The translations under genes were made by a program, and so were the position numbers. Below, piece by piece: positions 11,269 through 20,488 of a stretch of 64,000 bases of DNA. The notes beneath the pieces are model-generated. The model did not search any database. It worked only from the letters and a program-made list of their open reading frames with translations, and had not been told where the DNA came from. Source of the DNA: Ceratopteris richardii (Eukaryota; Streptophyta; Polypodiopsida; Polypodiales; Pteridaceae); NCBI GenBank assembly GCA_020310875.1, contig CM035444.1:15501317-15565316 (forward strand). Direction: 5' to 3'. The first letter of the stretch is position 1. Each line of letters opens with the position of its first letter.

Positions 11269-11427
11269 ACTCTATACCAGCCATTTTGGCATAGTTTTTG
11301 CCCTCTCAATATCAGCTCTCTCATCAATAAGTGCATCATGTAAATCTACATCAGAAATGGGATGATCTGCATCATCACATGAGACCTGCAAAGGCTGAGA
11401 AGTTGCCTCATTAGGACCAACACTAGA

Positions 11428-12700
11428 CTATCTACCTGTAAAAAGAGGTATCAAAGTATCATACATGTCTTTGGAGCTAACAAATGTCTCCTTAGTACAT
11501 GAAAGCAATGGCTGAATAGCATCTTCCACAAAAACAACATCACAGCTAACTAGAATGCGTTCAGTATGTGGATGATACAGACGATAGCCTTTACTTTCAG
11601 AATTGTACCCAACAAAAATACATTTTACTGCTTTATCATCCAATTTTCTATGTTGTTGTTCAAGCACTAATGCATATGCCAAACAACCAAAAACATGCAA
11701 ATGAGCAACAAATGGCTTGCGATCATGCAAAGCCTTATATGGAGTGATAGACTGCAGCGCTTTAGTGGGACACTTGTTAAGTACATATGTTGCACACATG
11801 ACAGCCTCAAGCCAGAAACTATGTGGTAAAGCCTGACTCTTGACCATACACCTCGCCATATCCATGGGTGACCTCTTCTTTTGTTCAGCAACTCCATTTT
11901 GTTGAGGTGTATATGGCACTGTACATCTGGTTTTATCCCACGTTCATCCAGAAATGCATCAAAATCAAAAGACATATATTCCCCCCCTTGATCAGAATAG
12001 AGGGTGCTCATTTTACATGCTGACAGATTTTCAAACAAAACCAAAAACTGTTTGAAGCACATGAACACTTCAAACTTTTCCTTCAATGGATATACCCATG
12101 CATGCCTGGAAAAATCATCGATGAAAGTCACAAAGTAAAGATAATTTCTAAAAGAATGTGTCTGCCTAGGACCACAAACATCATTATGTACAAGCTGCAA
12201 TTTCTAAGTAGCCCGAACTGAACCATCTTTTGGAAAGGAGGAATGCTGCATTTTGCCCAAAATATAGCCTTCACATACATGTTTTTTGAGTGCCTCAAGT
12301 TTGGGCAAAGAGGACACCATTTCAGATTTTTGCAGGCGTAGCAAACTAGCAAAATTCAGATGACCAAAGCGTGCATGCCAAAAAGCTTTGCATCTAACAT
12401 AGCCTGAGAATCATGTACTGCACATGTCGAACCATTTACAGATCTTTCATAGTCTATGCGCTTATACAAACCATGACATAAAATGCTATAAGCAATAATC
12501 GCATCTCCATTTGGCAGATCATGAACTATACATCTGTCATCAACAAATTTCACAACCAAGCCAATCTTGGCTAATGCAGACACTGATAATAGATTTTCCT
12601 TGATCCCTGGCACAAACAAAGCATCTGACAAAGTGAAAGAACTACCATCAGCAGTAGTCAAAATGATCTTACCAACTCCCATAACAAGATAAGAGCAGTT
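11428..12700 (-). pseudogene. Copia B protease and integrase
   Basis: Protease remnant 'YFDSGATKHIT' sits near 12800-12760, just after a stop. 12682-12356 continues the protease tail and the pre-integrase region. The integrase core follows: D in 'HNDVCGP' near 12190, D in 'YSDQGGEY' near 12000, then a frameshift near 11920. 'NGVAEQ' (11919 onward) supplies the catalytic glutamate. The C-terminal GKGY-like part ('CIFVGYNSESKGYRLY') follows. Confidence 0.85.
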
Positions 12701-12799
12701 GTTGGCGCATGTAACAATATTCCCTATAGGGGTAGGCTCGAGTGAAGAGAAAAAACCGTGGTGTGAGGTAATATGTTTGGTCGCCCCACTATCAAAGTA

Positions 12800-13861
12800 C
12801 TAAACATCTAAGTCTACTGAAAACATGCACTGCTCATGAGAAGATGGGTCAAAACTGCAAACAGTAGTAAAGGCCCATTCTTCTTCGTGCACAAGATTAG
12901 CAGACTCTATTTTTGGACTAGAGGCCTCTGCAACAACCATTCCTGCCTCTTTTGCAGCGAGTTTAGGACAGTTCTGTATGACATGATCATTTCCTTTACA
13001 GTACTTGCAAAACAATTTCTGCTTTTCTGATTTCTTTTCATCTTTCTCTTCCCTCTTTGATTATGCAAAATTAGCAAATTTTTGCTTACTACTTGAAGAG
13101 CTCAATTTTCCTTTATCCTTCTGACTAGCCAGGAAAGCTTGATCTACAACTCGCATAATGGACCTGTTCTGCCTAGGCTGATCTTCCTGCAATAGAATAG
13201 AGACTAACTCCTCAAATGACAAGGCATGTAGATTGCCTTTCATCATTAACCAAAGAGTAGAAGCAAAACTCTGATATGAATCAAGAAGACCATTCAGAAC
13301 GATATGCATAAGTGAGCTATCCCGTATAACCTCATGAGCAAAAATCAATTGTTCCTTCAAGTCTTTGATCTTTGTTAGGAAACTGTCAATAGAATCACCT
13401 TCATTCATGTGCTCACTTCCCAACTGTTTTTGGAGGTAAGCAACATGAGCCTCATTCCTAGCTTGGTACAATGTGGTAAGTGTATCCCAAGCATCCTTAG
13501 CTATTCTACAAGGGCGAGTGTGAGGAATAATGGCACCTTTGATAGACAAAGCTATCAATGCATGTGCCTAAGCATCTCTACCATCCCAACGAATTTGATC
13601 TACAGTAAGTGCAACAGAAACCACAACACGAACAGGAGTATGCAGAATATCATCATCTTCGACACCTTTTGCATCAGCTTGAGTACCTAGAGTTGTAACA
13701 GTTGCAGGTGTGATAGGATGTTTTTTGACACCCTGCACAATGTTCCACAATCCTTTTGCAACCAACATATCTCACATCATATAAGCCCAGGATGCGTAGT
13801 TGGTACCATCCAACATATCCTCAACAGCCAACATACGAAATACATCACTGCTTTCAGCCAT
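12800..13861 (-). pseudogene. Copia B gag
   Basis: Capsid/nucleocapsid remnant. The likely start is ATG at 13861 ('MAESSDVFRM', 'DGTNYASWAYMM'). Stops near 13780 and 13565 break it. 13558-13061 carries the UBN2-like core ('AKDAWDTLTTLYQARN', 'LQKQLGSEHMNEGDS'). The zinc knuckle CKYCKGNDHVIQNC near 13010-12970 is intact (CX2CX4HX4C). A close relative of this gag is present at 27013-27863. Confidence 0.85.
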
Positions 13862-14202
13862 GGCCAGTGACTAAAATACCTTGATGTAGAAAATTGACTG
13901 TATCTCAAAAAGTTGAATAGAACTGCCCAGATAAATTCTGCTAAACCTGTAGCAAACTTCGAGACGCTTATACTAGCAAACCAAAACTGGTATATACCTT
14001 TGGCACAAAAAGACGAAATAGCTTACACAAGCACTCTGATAGTGCATTCGGAGGCCGAAACAAGCTCAGATCACAATTTTGGCACCAGAAAGCCAAGCTA
14101 TATTGATCTCAAAAACACGCTGACTATGCTCACCAAAATTTGTACGATTTTGAGACTACAACCGGAGAGGTATCGATGACATCCTAGATGAAGTGGCGAC
14201 CT

Positions 14203-14214
14203 GCTCTGATACCA
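14203..14214 (-). promoter_or_regulatory. Copia B primer binding site (tRNA-iMet)
   Basis: TGGTATCAGAGC on the minus strand, two bases after the LTR end CCAACA. It is a perfect match. Confidence 0.9.
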
Positions 14215-14216
14215 AT

Positions 14217-14447
14217 TGTTGGAGTTAGACGTCTGTGGAAGCACGCAAACATCACAAGGAAAGAAGAAGAAGCTTGAAGCACAACACACAATACTGAATG
14301 TACTACTAAAGAATGTACAAAGATAAGTAGCCCATTAGGGCAATAGGCGTATATACAAGCCGGATGAAAAAAACCTCCTAAAGAGGGAAAAAAGTGCCCC
14401 GGTGGTCCTAGAGTGTTCACACACATCACTACCTAAATATATCAACA
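14217..14447 (-). repeat. Copia B 5' LTR
   Basis: 231 bp, TGTTGATATA...CCAACA on the element strand. A third family member is at 28172-28407. Confidence 0.88.
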
Positions 14448-16025
14448 TTTATCACTACACTATCTCTTTGTATTATTGCTTGAATTCTCTTTTCTTATAT
14501 TTAACACAAGTTGCATATCTTTCTTGCTTTTTCAATTTCCAAGAAGAACCCTTCCCTTTACATTTTAATTCAAGCAATCTCAAAATTATTTCTACATATC
14601 TTCCAAGAGGGTTTTGTTCTCTAAATATCCATGGATCCTATGAACACCATGGAGGACTTTGGTGAGTCACTTGTACCTGAGGTAACACTCGAGCAACAGC
14701 TCAAGCTCCTACGGCATGAACTTCAAGGCACTTAGGACGGGATCTGACAACGCAATGAAGTACTCCAAAAGATGCAATCTGATGAAGATAACCTTATGAA
14801 GGTGGTAAAAGCTATTGTCTCTGCCCAATCAAATGGCACACATTCAGGTTGGCTCTTCAGTTCTTTCATGGTTATCACAGTTTGACAATTTTTATACTGA
14901 TGAAACATACGCTGAAAGTGAAAAGTCAAATTTACCACTAATTATTTAGTAGGAAATGCTTAGCTCTGGTGGAATGTCCTGTGCCATAATATAGATCGTC
15001 CAACAACATGGAAGGCTTTCCAAGATAAGGTGAAGGATTCTTTACTTCCTCCTCAATATCATTTACATGTTTGACGTGCATGGACAACCTTTACATGGAA
15101 GGAGGGTGACATGATCACTACCTACACGGAGTGGTTCTAGCAAAACTTATTATTGGTTCGAATACTCGAAGATGTACTGGAGGATAGCATGCCGCGGAAA
15201 TACGAAGATGATTTGGAGGTGGGAATCCAAGCCAAGCTTCACATCCTATGGCCTACAACCCTCAATGAGGCTATCTCTTTTGCCTATAATGCAGAGAAAG
15301 AATTCCAGTCCATAACCAAGTGGATCCCTCTACAACAACCACATCAATGACCACTTTTTGTTAAACCCATATTTCCTATGAAGCGTCATTTTAATGCCCC
15401 ATCTTACTCTATTTTTCCTCTTCCTCCACAATCCAATTACTCATTTACACCTATTGCTTCATGTATCCAACCTACCAAACCATCTACCCTACAACCTTGT
15501 GGTGGATGCCCAACAGAAGCAACCACTTATCACCTACTGGAATTGTGGTAAAACTAGATATACAAAAACGAAGTGTCGATTGTAATCTCTTCACATGAAA
15601 CGAACTACAGCTCAATTGCATAACATGGAGGCTCATAATGAAAAAATTCCTCCTATTTGGATAGAGGAAGCATTTGAGATGGACTTAAGTACCTTGGGTA
15701 ATGATATCTCTATTCATTCTTTACTTTGCATGTAGGTTACTATCAATAACAAACTGGTTAATATTTTACATGATGATGGTAGTTCACATTATTTCATTTC
15801 ACATTTATTAGTACAAGAACCTAAACTAAAAACATTTCCTTCCTCGTATAAAGTGAAAGCTACATTTCAAGGTAGTCATTATAATGTAACAAGAAAAGTG
15901 CAAGATGTTACGATTAGCATAGGCCCATATGTAGATGTACGAATATTTTTAATTGCACCTTTGCAATCTTACGATGTTATACTCGGTATGCCTTTTTTTC
16001 ATCATTATAAACCACACATTGACTT
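14448..16025 (+). pseudogene. Gypsy gag-protease fragment
   Basis: Plus-strand Ty3/gypsy remnant after about 180 bp of leader. A methionine near 14632 opens 'MDPMNTMEDFGESLVPEV'. The retrotransposon gag core is recognisable at 15070-15350 ('RAWTTFTWKEGDMITTYTEWF', 'LNEAISFAYNAEKEFQ'). A damaged zinc knuckle follows near 15535-15585 ('YWNCGKTRYTKTKC'). 15700-16020 resembles an RVP_2 protease ('HDDGSSHYFIS', then 'IAPLQSYDVILGMPFF'). Many stops are present. The protease is cut at about 16025 where a copia LTR begins. Confidence 0.75.
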
Positions 16026-16943
16026 GTGTACATATGTACATTAAACTTATAGTTAGCTCACTTATACCTTTGTTATGGTCATGAGCTTGTACATATATGC
16101 CTATATATACAAGTAGAAAGTTGGTACAAGTATGAGAGAGCATGAGATAAGAAGAATTAGAAGTTGGAAGAGTCATTAGACACTTTAGAAGTGAAGGAGA
16201 TCTCTCTCATCATTCAGATGTAAAGTTTTTTCAATAGAAGAAAACGTTGCACCCAATATTTTATTGTCTTCTCCTTCTGTGTTTGATCATTTCAAGAATC
16301 CTTTTGTAGATTTCTAATTCCGTAGTTAATGCTACCTATGGTTAAGATTTGAGAGCCTAATTGTAAACATCCTAAGAGAATTATGTGTAAGAACATTTGT
16401 ATGTGAAGAAGTGTTGAGTGTCTTCTGAAAGAGGCGCAATCTTGAGTCAAAGAATTGATCAGTACTCAGTGCATAGTGTAAAGTTTTGCACAAATGAGGA
16501 GTCAAAATCTAAGTTGCAAGGTAAGCCATATATGGCTAAAAGTATTTGATTAAATGGGTTTTACTTTGGGAGAACCATGCTTTAGAAGTTGCAGGTGTCA
16601 AAATCGACTATACAGGAGAACAGTTTCAAACATATGTAGATTGTTTGGATCATTTCACAAGATCTACAAAATGTTTTGAAAAGATCTAGCTTGGATAAAG
16701 TGCATAATCTTTAGTCGAAATCTTGTGCAAAGTTTCATAAAAAACTTTACACATTTGGTCAGCCAATGAGTGAGTTATCTACAGTAGACTTTTCTGAGAA
16801 ATGACTCTCTTCATAGTTAGTTCAAAATTTTGATAATCTGGTATTGATCCTCCAAATTGGGAAAGGTTTTGAGTTATTCTTGATATAGAAGCATTATAAC
16901 ATCAAGGATGGCTTGTTCTTTTGGAGATTAACACTCTCCATCA
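16026..16943 (+). repeat. Copia D 5' LTR
   Basis: Defined mainly by its right end: ...CTCCATCA at 16943, one spacer base, then a primer site. The left end is placed at TGTACATATG (16026), where the gypsy protease stops making sense. A TATATATA box lies near 16103-16110. The left boundary is uncertain because no second LTR is in the window. Confidence 0.55.
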
Positions 16944-16944
16944 G

Positions 16945-16956
16945 TGGTATTAGAGC
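16945..16956 (+). promoter_or_regulatory. Copia D primer binding site
   Basis: TGGTATTAGAGC, a one-base variant (C to T) of the tRNA-iMet primer site, directly after the LTR. Confidence 0.8.
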
Positions 16957-17129
16957 AAGAATAGTCAAAATAGAAACAAGGAGGACCACGACTGCTGTAG
17001 TCATACAGAAATCAATGATTGAAGGTTCAAAAGGTGAAAGCTTTAAGAGAAGTCTTGAGAAGGAGACCTGAAACTATCAAGAAGATAAAAAAGAACTTCA
17101 TTCGAAGTAAAGGTACACTTATTCCTCAT

Positions 17130-17510
17130 AAAGCTTGAAGAATTTAATACACAGGTGAAGAAAGGTTGGGAGATTCTCTTCAGATAGAGAAATTGGATAG
17201 AGAAACTATCCAGCTTGGTCAATGAGGATGGAAGCTCATCTCATGAGCAAAGACCTAATAGGTTACATCACAGGTGAAGAAGAAAAACCACAATTCAGAG
17301 ATCCTATTGTTCCAACTAGGGATGAACTCTCAGATTTGAAGGCTTGGATGAAGAAGGATGCTCAAGCAAGGAGCATTATCTACATGGGAGTCAATGACTA
17401 CTTGCTATGTCATATTAGAGATCTTGAAAGTGCAAGTGATGTATGGAATGCTTTAGAGGAGCATTTTCAAAACACTACAAAGACAAGGAAGGCATCTTTG
17501 TGGGCAGAGT
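17130..17510 (+). pseudogene. Copia D gag, 5' part
   Basis: 17222-17510 encodes a copia gag N-terminal part ('LIGYITGEEEKPQF', 'LKAWMKKDAQARSII', 'DVWNALEEHFQN'), related to the gag of copia E. The frame upstream of 17222 is interrupted by a stop. At about 17505 the coding sequence passes into a TGTATG repeat and no further copia D sequence is seen, so the element is 3'-truncated. Confidence 0.75.
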
Positions 17511-18175
17511 GTGTATGTGCATGTGTATGTGTGTGTATATGTATGTATGTGCATGTGCATGTGTAAGTGTATATGTGTGTATATGAGTATGTGCATGTTT
17601 ATGTGTGTGTATATGTATGTGCATGTATATGTGTAACTCTATGTGTATATGTGTGTATGTGCATGTATATGTGTATATGTATGTATATGCATGTGTGTGT
17701 GCATGTGTATATGTGTGTGTACGTATGTGCATATATATGTGTATGTGTGTATATATACATATGTGCATATGTATGTGTATGTGTATGTGTATAAACATAT
17801 ACAAATGTATGTATATGCATGTGTATATGTATGAAACATGCATGTGTGTGTGGATGCATTTCCATTTGCATCCATGTGCATGCATGTGAATGTGCATGCA
17901 TGTGGATGAACATACACATGTATTTAAGTATATGTTAATGTGTGTATGTGTATATATATATGCAATAGTGCATGCATGTAAGTCTTTTTATGTGGTTGTA
18001 GAAATGTTTGTGCATATGCATGTGTATGTGTGTGTATGTGTAAGTGTATGTGCACATGTATCTATGTGTATATATGTGTGTGTATGTGCATGTGTATATG
18101 TGTATATGTGTGAACGTGCATCTTCATCATGTATAAGTGTATATGTGCATATCAATAAGTGTGAGTATGCTATCA
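17505..18175. repeat. TGTATG/TGTGTATATG repeat tract
   Basis: About 670 bp of degenerate TGTATG, TGTGTATATG and TGCATG units. Overlapping ORFs on both strands encode Cys/Val/Tyr/Met or His/Thr/Ile strings only. It joins the truncated copia D gag directly. Confidence 0.9.
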
Positions 18176-18277
18176 AATGAAAATAACACAATTCAAATGA
18201 TATACGAAGAATAGAAATTGTACTTACAATAGTTAGCCATACTTTTTGCTTGGTTCGCTTCTTGAATAACCTGCAAT

Positions 18278-18279
18278 AA

Positions 18280-18315
<36 letters not shown>

Positions 18316-18330
18316 ATTCAAAGAGAGAAA
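18278..18330. repeat. (GA)n microsatellite
   Basis: A run of GA dinucleotides with a short GGA interruption, followed by GA-rich sequence to about 18370. Confidence 0.95.
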
Positions 18331-18405
18331 GACGTAGAAAGAGAGAAACAGAGACAGATAGAGACAATAAGATAGAGCTTAGGCAAAACAATAAGCGCAA
18401 TTGTG

Positions 18406-18465
18406 AATGTTGGAGAGCTCTTCGATCAGATGTGTGAAAATGCCGATCGAAGAGCCTCCAACATT
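18406..18465. repeat. Perfect-stem inverted repeat
   Basis: Left arm AATGTTGGAGAGCTCTTCGATC (18406-18427, given here as two halves AATGTTGGAGA and GCTCTTCGATC) pairs with the right arm at 18445-18465 with a single-base bulge. The loop is 17 nt. It lies just inside the CACTA-like repeat region. Confidence 0.85.
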
Positions 18466-18489
18466 TTAATTTTTTTTTGTCAACAGACC

Positions 18490-18791
18490 ATCATGTAAGC
18501 GATGGTAACGTGTCATAAAAACCACTGGAATTGACATCGCATAAGTGACATTTTTTAGCGTCACTTATGCGACACAAAAAGCATCGCTTATGCGACGCAA
18601 AAAACATCGTTTATGCGATGCAAAAAGCATCGATTATGCGATGCTTTTTTAAACCATTGCATTAGCGATTCTCTATGCGACGTCGCACACCCCATCGTGC
18701 CACACATTGAAAAAAAATGTCGTTTGGATCATTGTTTAATCGATGGTCCACACTCGATGCTCCTTGCGACACATTTTGCAATTTTATAGTG
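18490..18791. mobile_element. CACTA-like terminal and subterminal repeats
   Basis: On the minus strand this ends at CACTATAAAATTGC (18791 inward), which looks like a CACTA terminus. It is followed inward by at least five units of about 23-24 bp of the type CATCGYTTATGCGAYGC with A-rich spacers, in both orientations, between 18536 and 18670. Dense short subterminal repeats of this kind are typical of CACTA/EnSpm elements. The partner terminus and a transposase were not found, and related motifs continue slightly past 18791, so the exact end is uncertain. Confidence 0.5.
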
Positions 18792-18807
18792 ACAAAATTG
18801 TGTCGCC

Positions 18808-19053
18808 TTAACCATTGCTATGCGCCCATATTCCTTGTAATGTCTCCACAGTAGGATGGGCTACCACATCATGCCATTGTGGGAGGCAAAACTTGCAGAG
18901 GCGGTGGGGTTGCAGAAAAGCTTGTATGTCATCTGTTAGGACAGCAGTGAGAGGGTTGAAGGAAGCTAAGAGGTCTATGACAGGAGGGAGCGAGCAAGCT
19001 AAGCACAAAATGCAATAACAGACAAAGGTAAGCACACAATCAAAAAGTGACAA
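18808..19053 (-). pseudogene. Fragment of post-integrase ORF of gypsy family H
   Basis: 81 codons with a hydrophobic N-terminus, then 'LTDDIQAFL', 'LPQWHDVVAHPTVETL'. By eye this resembles 54298-54927 ('IPDELAEYL', 'LSWHTLSAHPLAIIL'). Both lie about 300-400 bp downstream of a gypsy integrase C-terminus of the same family. The match is short and weak, so homology rests mainly on conserved position. Confidence 0.45.
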
Positions 19054-19463
19054 ATGACAGAACGTTTAACATGGGGTTTAAAACAAGTTGATTGTGTTGT
19101 GGTGTAATTACATGGATGGATAAGCAGAATGATGAATGCACGTTGTGATGATTAGTAATAATCACCATGCTACGCATGTAGACAAGGGTGATAATATGAT
19201 GATTTATGACATGAGAGGTAGGCAAAAAGGATGCAACTTAGAACCATTTATCAAATTTTTAATTTGGTCTCTATTGAGAGTCTTCAATCAAAAAGTGTCG
19301 GACCTTGTTTTGCCGAAATCCAGTATGGACCGAGCCAGTAGAGCTTAAATTTTCCTACACATCTATCAGACTTAGAATTATAAAACAAGACTAACTATCT
19401 CACTTCAAAAAGAGGAGTCCGCAAGAAGCAATCATGTGTCCTAGCTTGACGGAGTTAGACTTC

Positions 19464-19739
19464 TTACAACAACAAAAAACTTTCAAATCGTTGTTCAGCT
19501 AGTGAATGCAAATCATTGAGGCGAGCATAAAACGAGTCAGCCAACAATAACTTTTGTTCAATGGCAACATGTAGGCTGGGCATGACCAGTTCCATGGGAG
19601 GAATAGCTTTGGCTCTGTAAGCTAACTTAAATGGTGTATATCCAATAGGGACTTTACAAGTGGTCTGATAGGCCCAGAGAGCAAAAGAGAGCAACTGATC
19701 CGACCATTCAGGAGAGTTCGTGATCAATTTTTTAAGCAT
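19464..19739 (-). pseudogene. Gypsy family H integrase C-terminal part
   Basis: 91 codons containing 'LLSFALWAYQTTCKV', 'GYTPFKLAYRAKAIPPMELV' and a tail with 'QKLLLADSF'. This is the region after the DDE core of gypsy integrases. The closest relative in the window is 53500-53740. It is cut upstream by copia E at about 19745. Confidence 0.85.
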
Positions 19740-19759
19740 TCCCTAGGTTTATGCATGAA

Positions 19760-20480
19760 TTGGCTCAGAACAATTACTCCATAACATATGTCAATCCTTG
19801 TTAATGTTGCATCGTTTAGACTTCCAACTATGCTTTGATAACCTGCAATGTCTTCAAGCAAATCAGCTTCATGAGCACTCAATTTATGATTTACCTCCAT
19901 AGGGGTGCTAGCTACTTTGCATACTCCAAGTGGAACTTCTTCAACATGTCTTGCATATATTTCGTTTGAGTGATGTAGATTCCAGACTTAGTGTATACTA
20001 ACTCAAGTCCAAGGAAATATTTAAGAAACCCTAGGTCACTAATCTTAAACTCCTACACCATCTGGTTCTTGATTTGTTTAATGCCATTGGCATCACTGCC
20101 TGTAAGAATGATGTCATCCACATAAACACATAAATATATCATTTTTTAATTACTCCTCTTGACAAACAGAGAAGAATTTGCCTTGCTCATCATGAATCCT
20201 TGGTGTTGAAGATATGTTGTTAACCTATGGTTCCATGTTTATGTTGTTAACCTAGCTTTATACCTGTTTATGGATCCATCTGAGTTCCTTTTGATTTTGT
20301 AAATCCACCTAGAACCAATTACCTTCATTAATGCTTTCTTGGGTACAAGCTCCCAAGTGTCATTCTCTTGGAGTTCTTCTATTTCTTCATCCATAGCCTC
20401 CTTCCATTCTGCTTGGTACTTGCTTCTTCATATGAAGAATGTTCCTCAAGTGATGAATCCTTAGCAAGATAAATAGAATG
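19760..20480 (-). pseudogene. Copia E reverse transcriptase, internally deleted
   Basis: RT motifs appear in order on the minus strand: 'LVPKKALMKVIGSRWIYKIK' near 20355-20295, then 'NRYKARL' followed within a few codons by 'LTTYLQHQGF'. The segment between these motifs, which normally carries the first catalytic aspartate, is missing. 'VYVDDIILTG' near 20125-20095 keeps the second catalytic pair. Multiple stops follow and the sequence ends near 19760. Confidence 0.8.
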
Positions 20481-20488
20481 CTAAGTGA

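Larger units (their letters stand above)
9311..14447 (-). mobile_element. Copia B: complete Ty1/copia element
   Basis: Full LTR-to-LTR element of 5137 bp on the minus strand, with LTRs at 14217-14447 and 9311-9539. It has a perfect primer site (14203-14214) and the order gag, protease, integrase, RT, RNase H. Flanks are tttat (14448-14452) and tttac (9306-9310), a 5-bp target duplication with one change. I count roughly 18 differences between the LTRs, so it is old. All ORFs are broken. Confidence 0.9.

Noticed and set aside
17475..18191. Long overlapping ORFs of up to 140 codons on both strands
   Set aside because: They are translations of TGTATG repeats (Cys/Val/Tyr/Met or His/Thr/Ile strings) with no complexity expected of a protein.
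18780..18800. Complete CACTA element
   Set aside because: Only one candidate terminus was found. No matching second terminus with the same 3-bp flank and no transposase were seen in the window.
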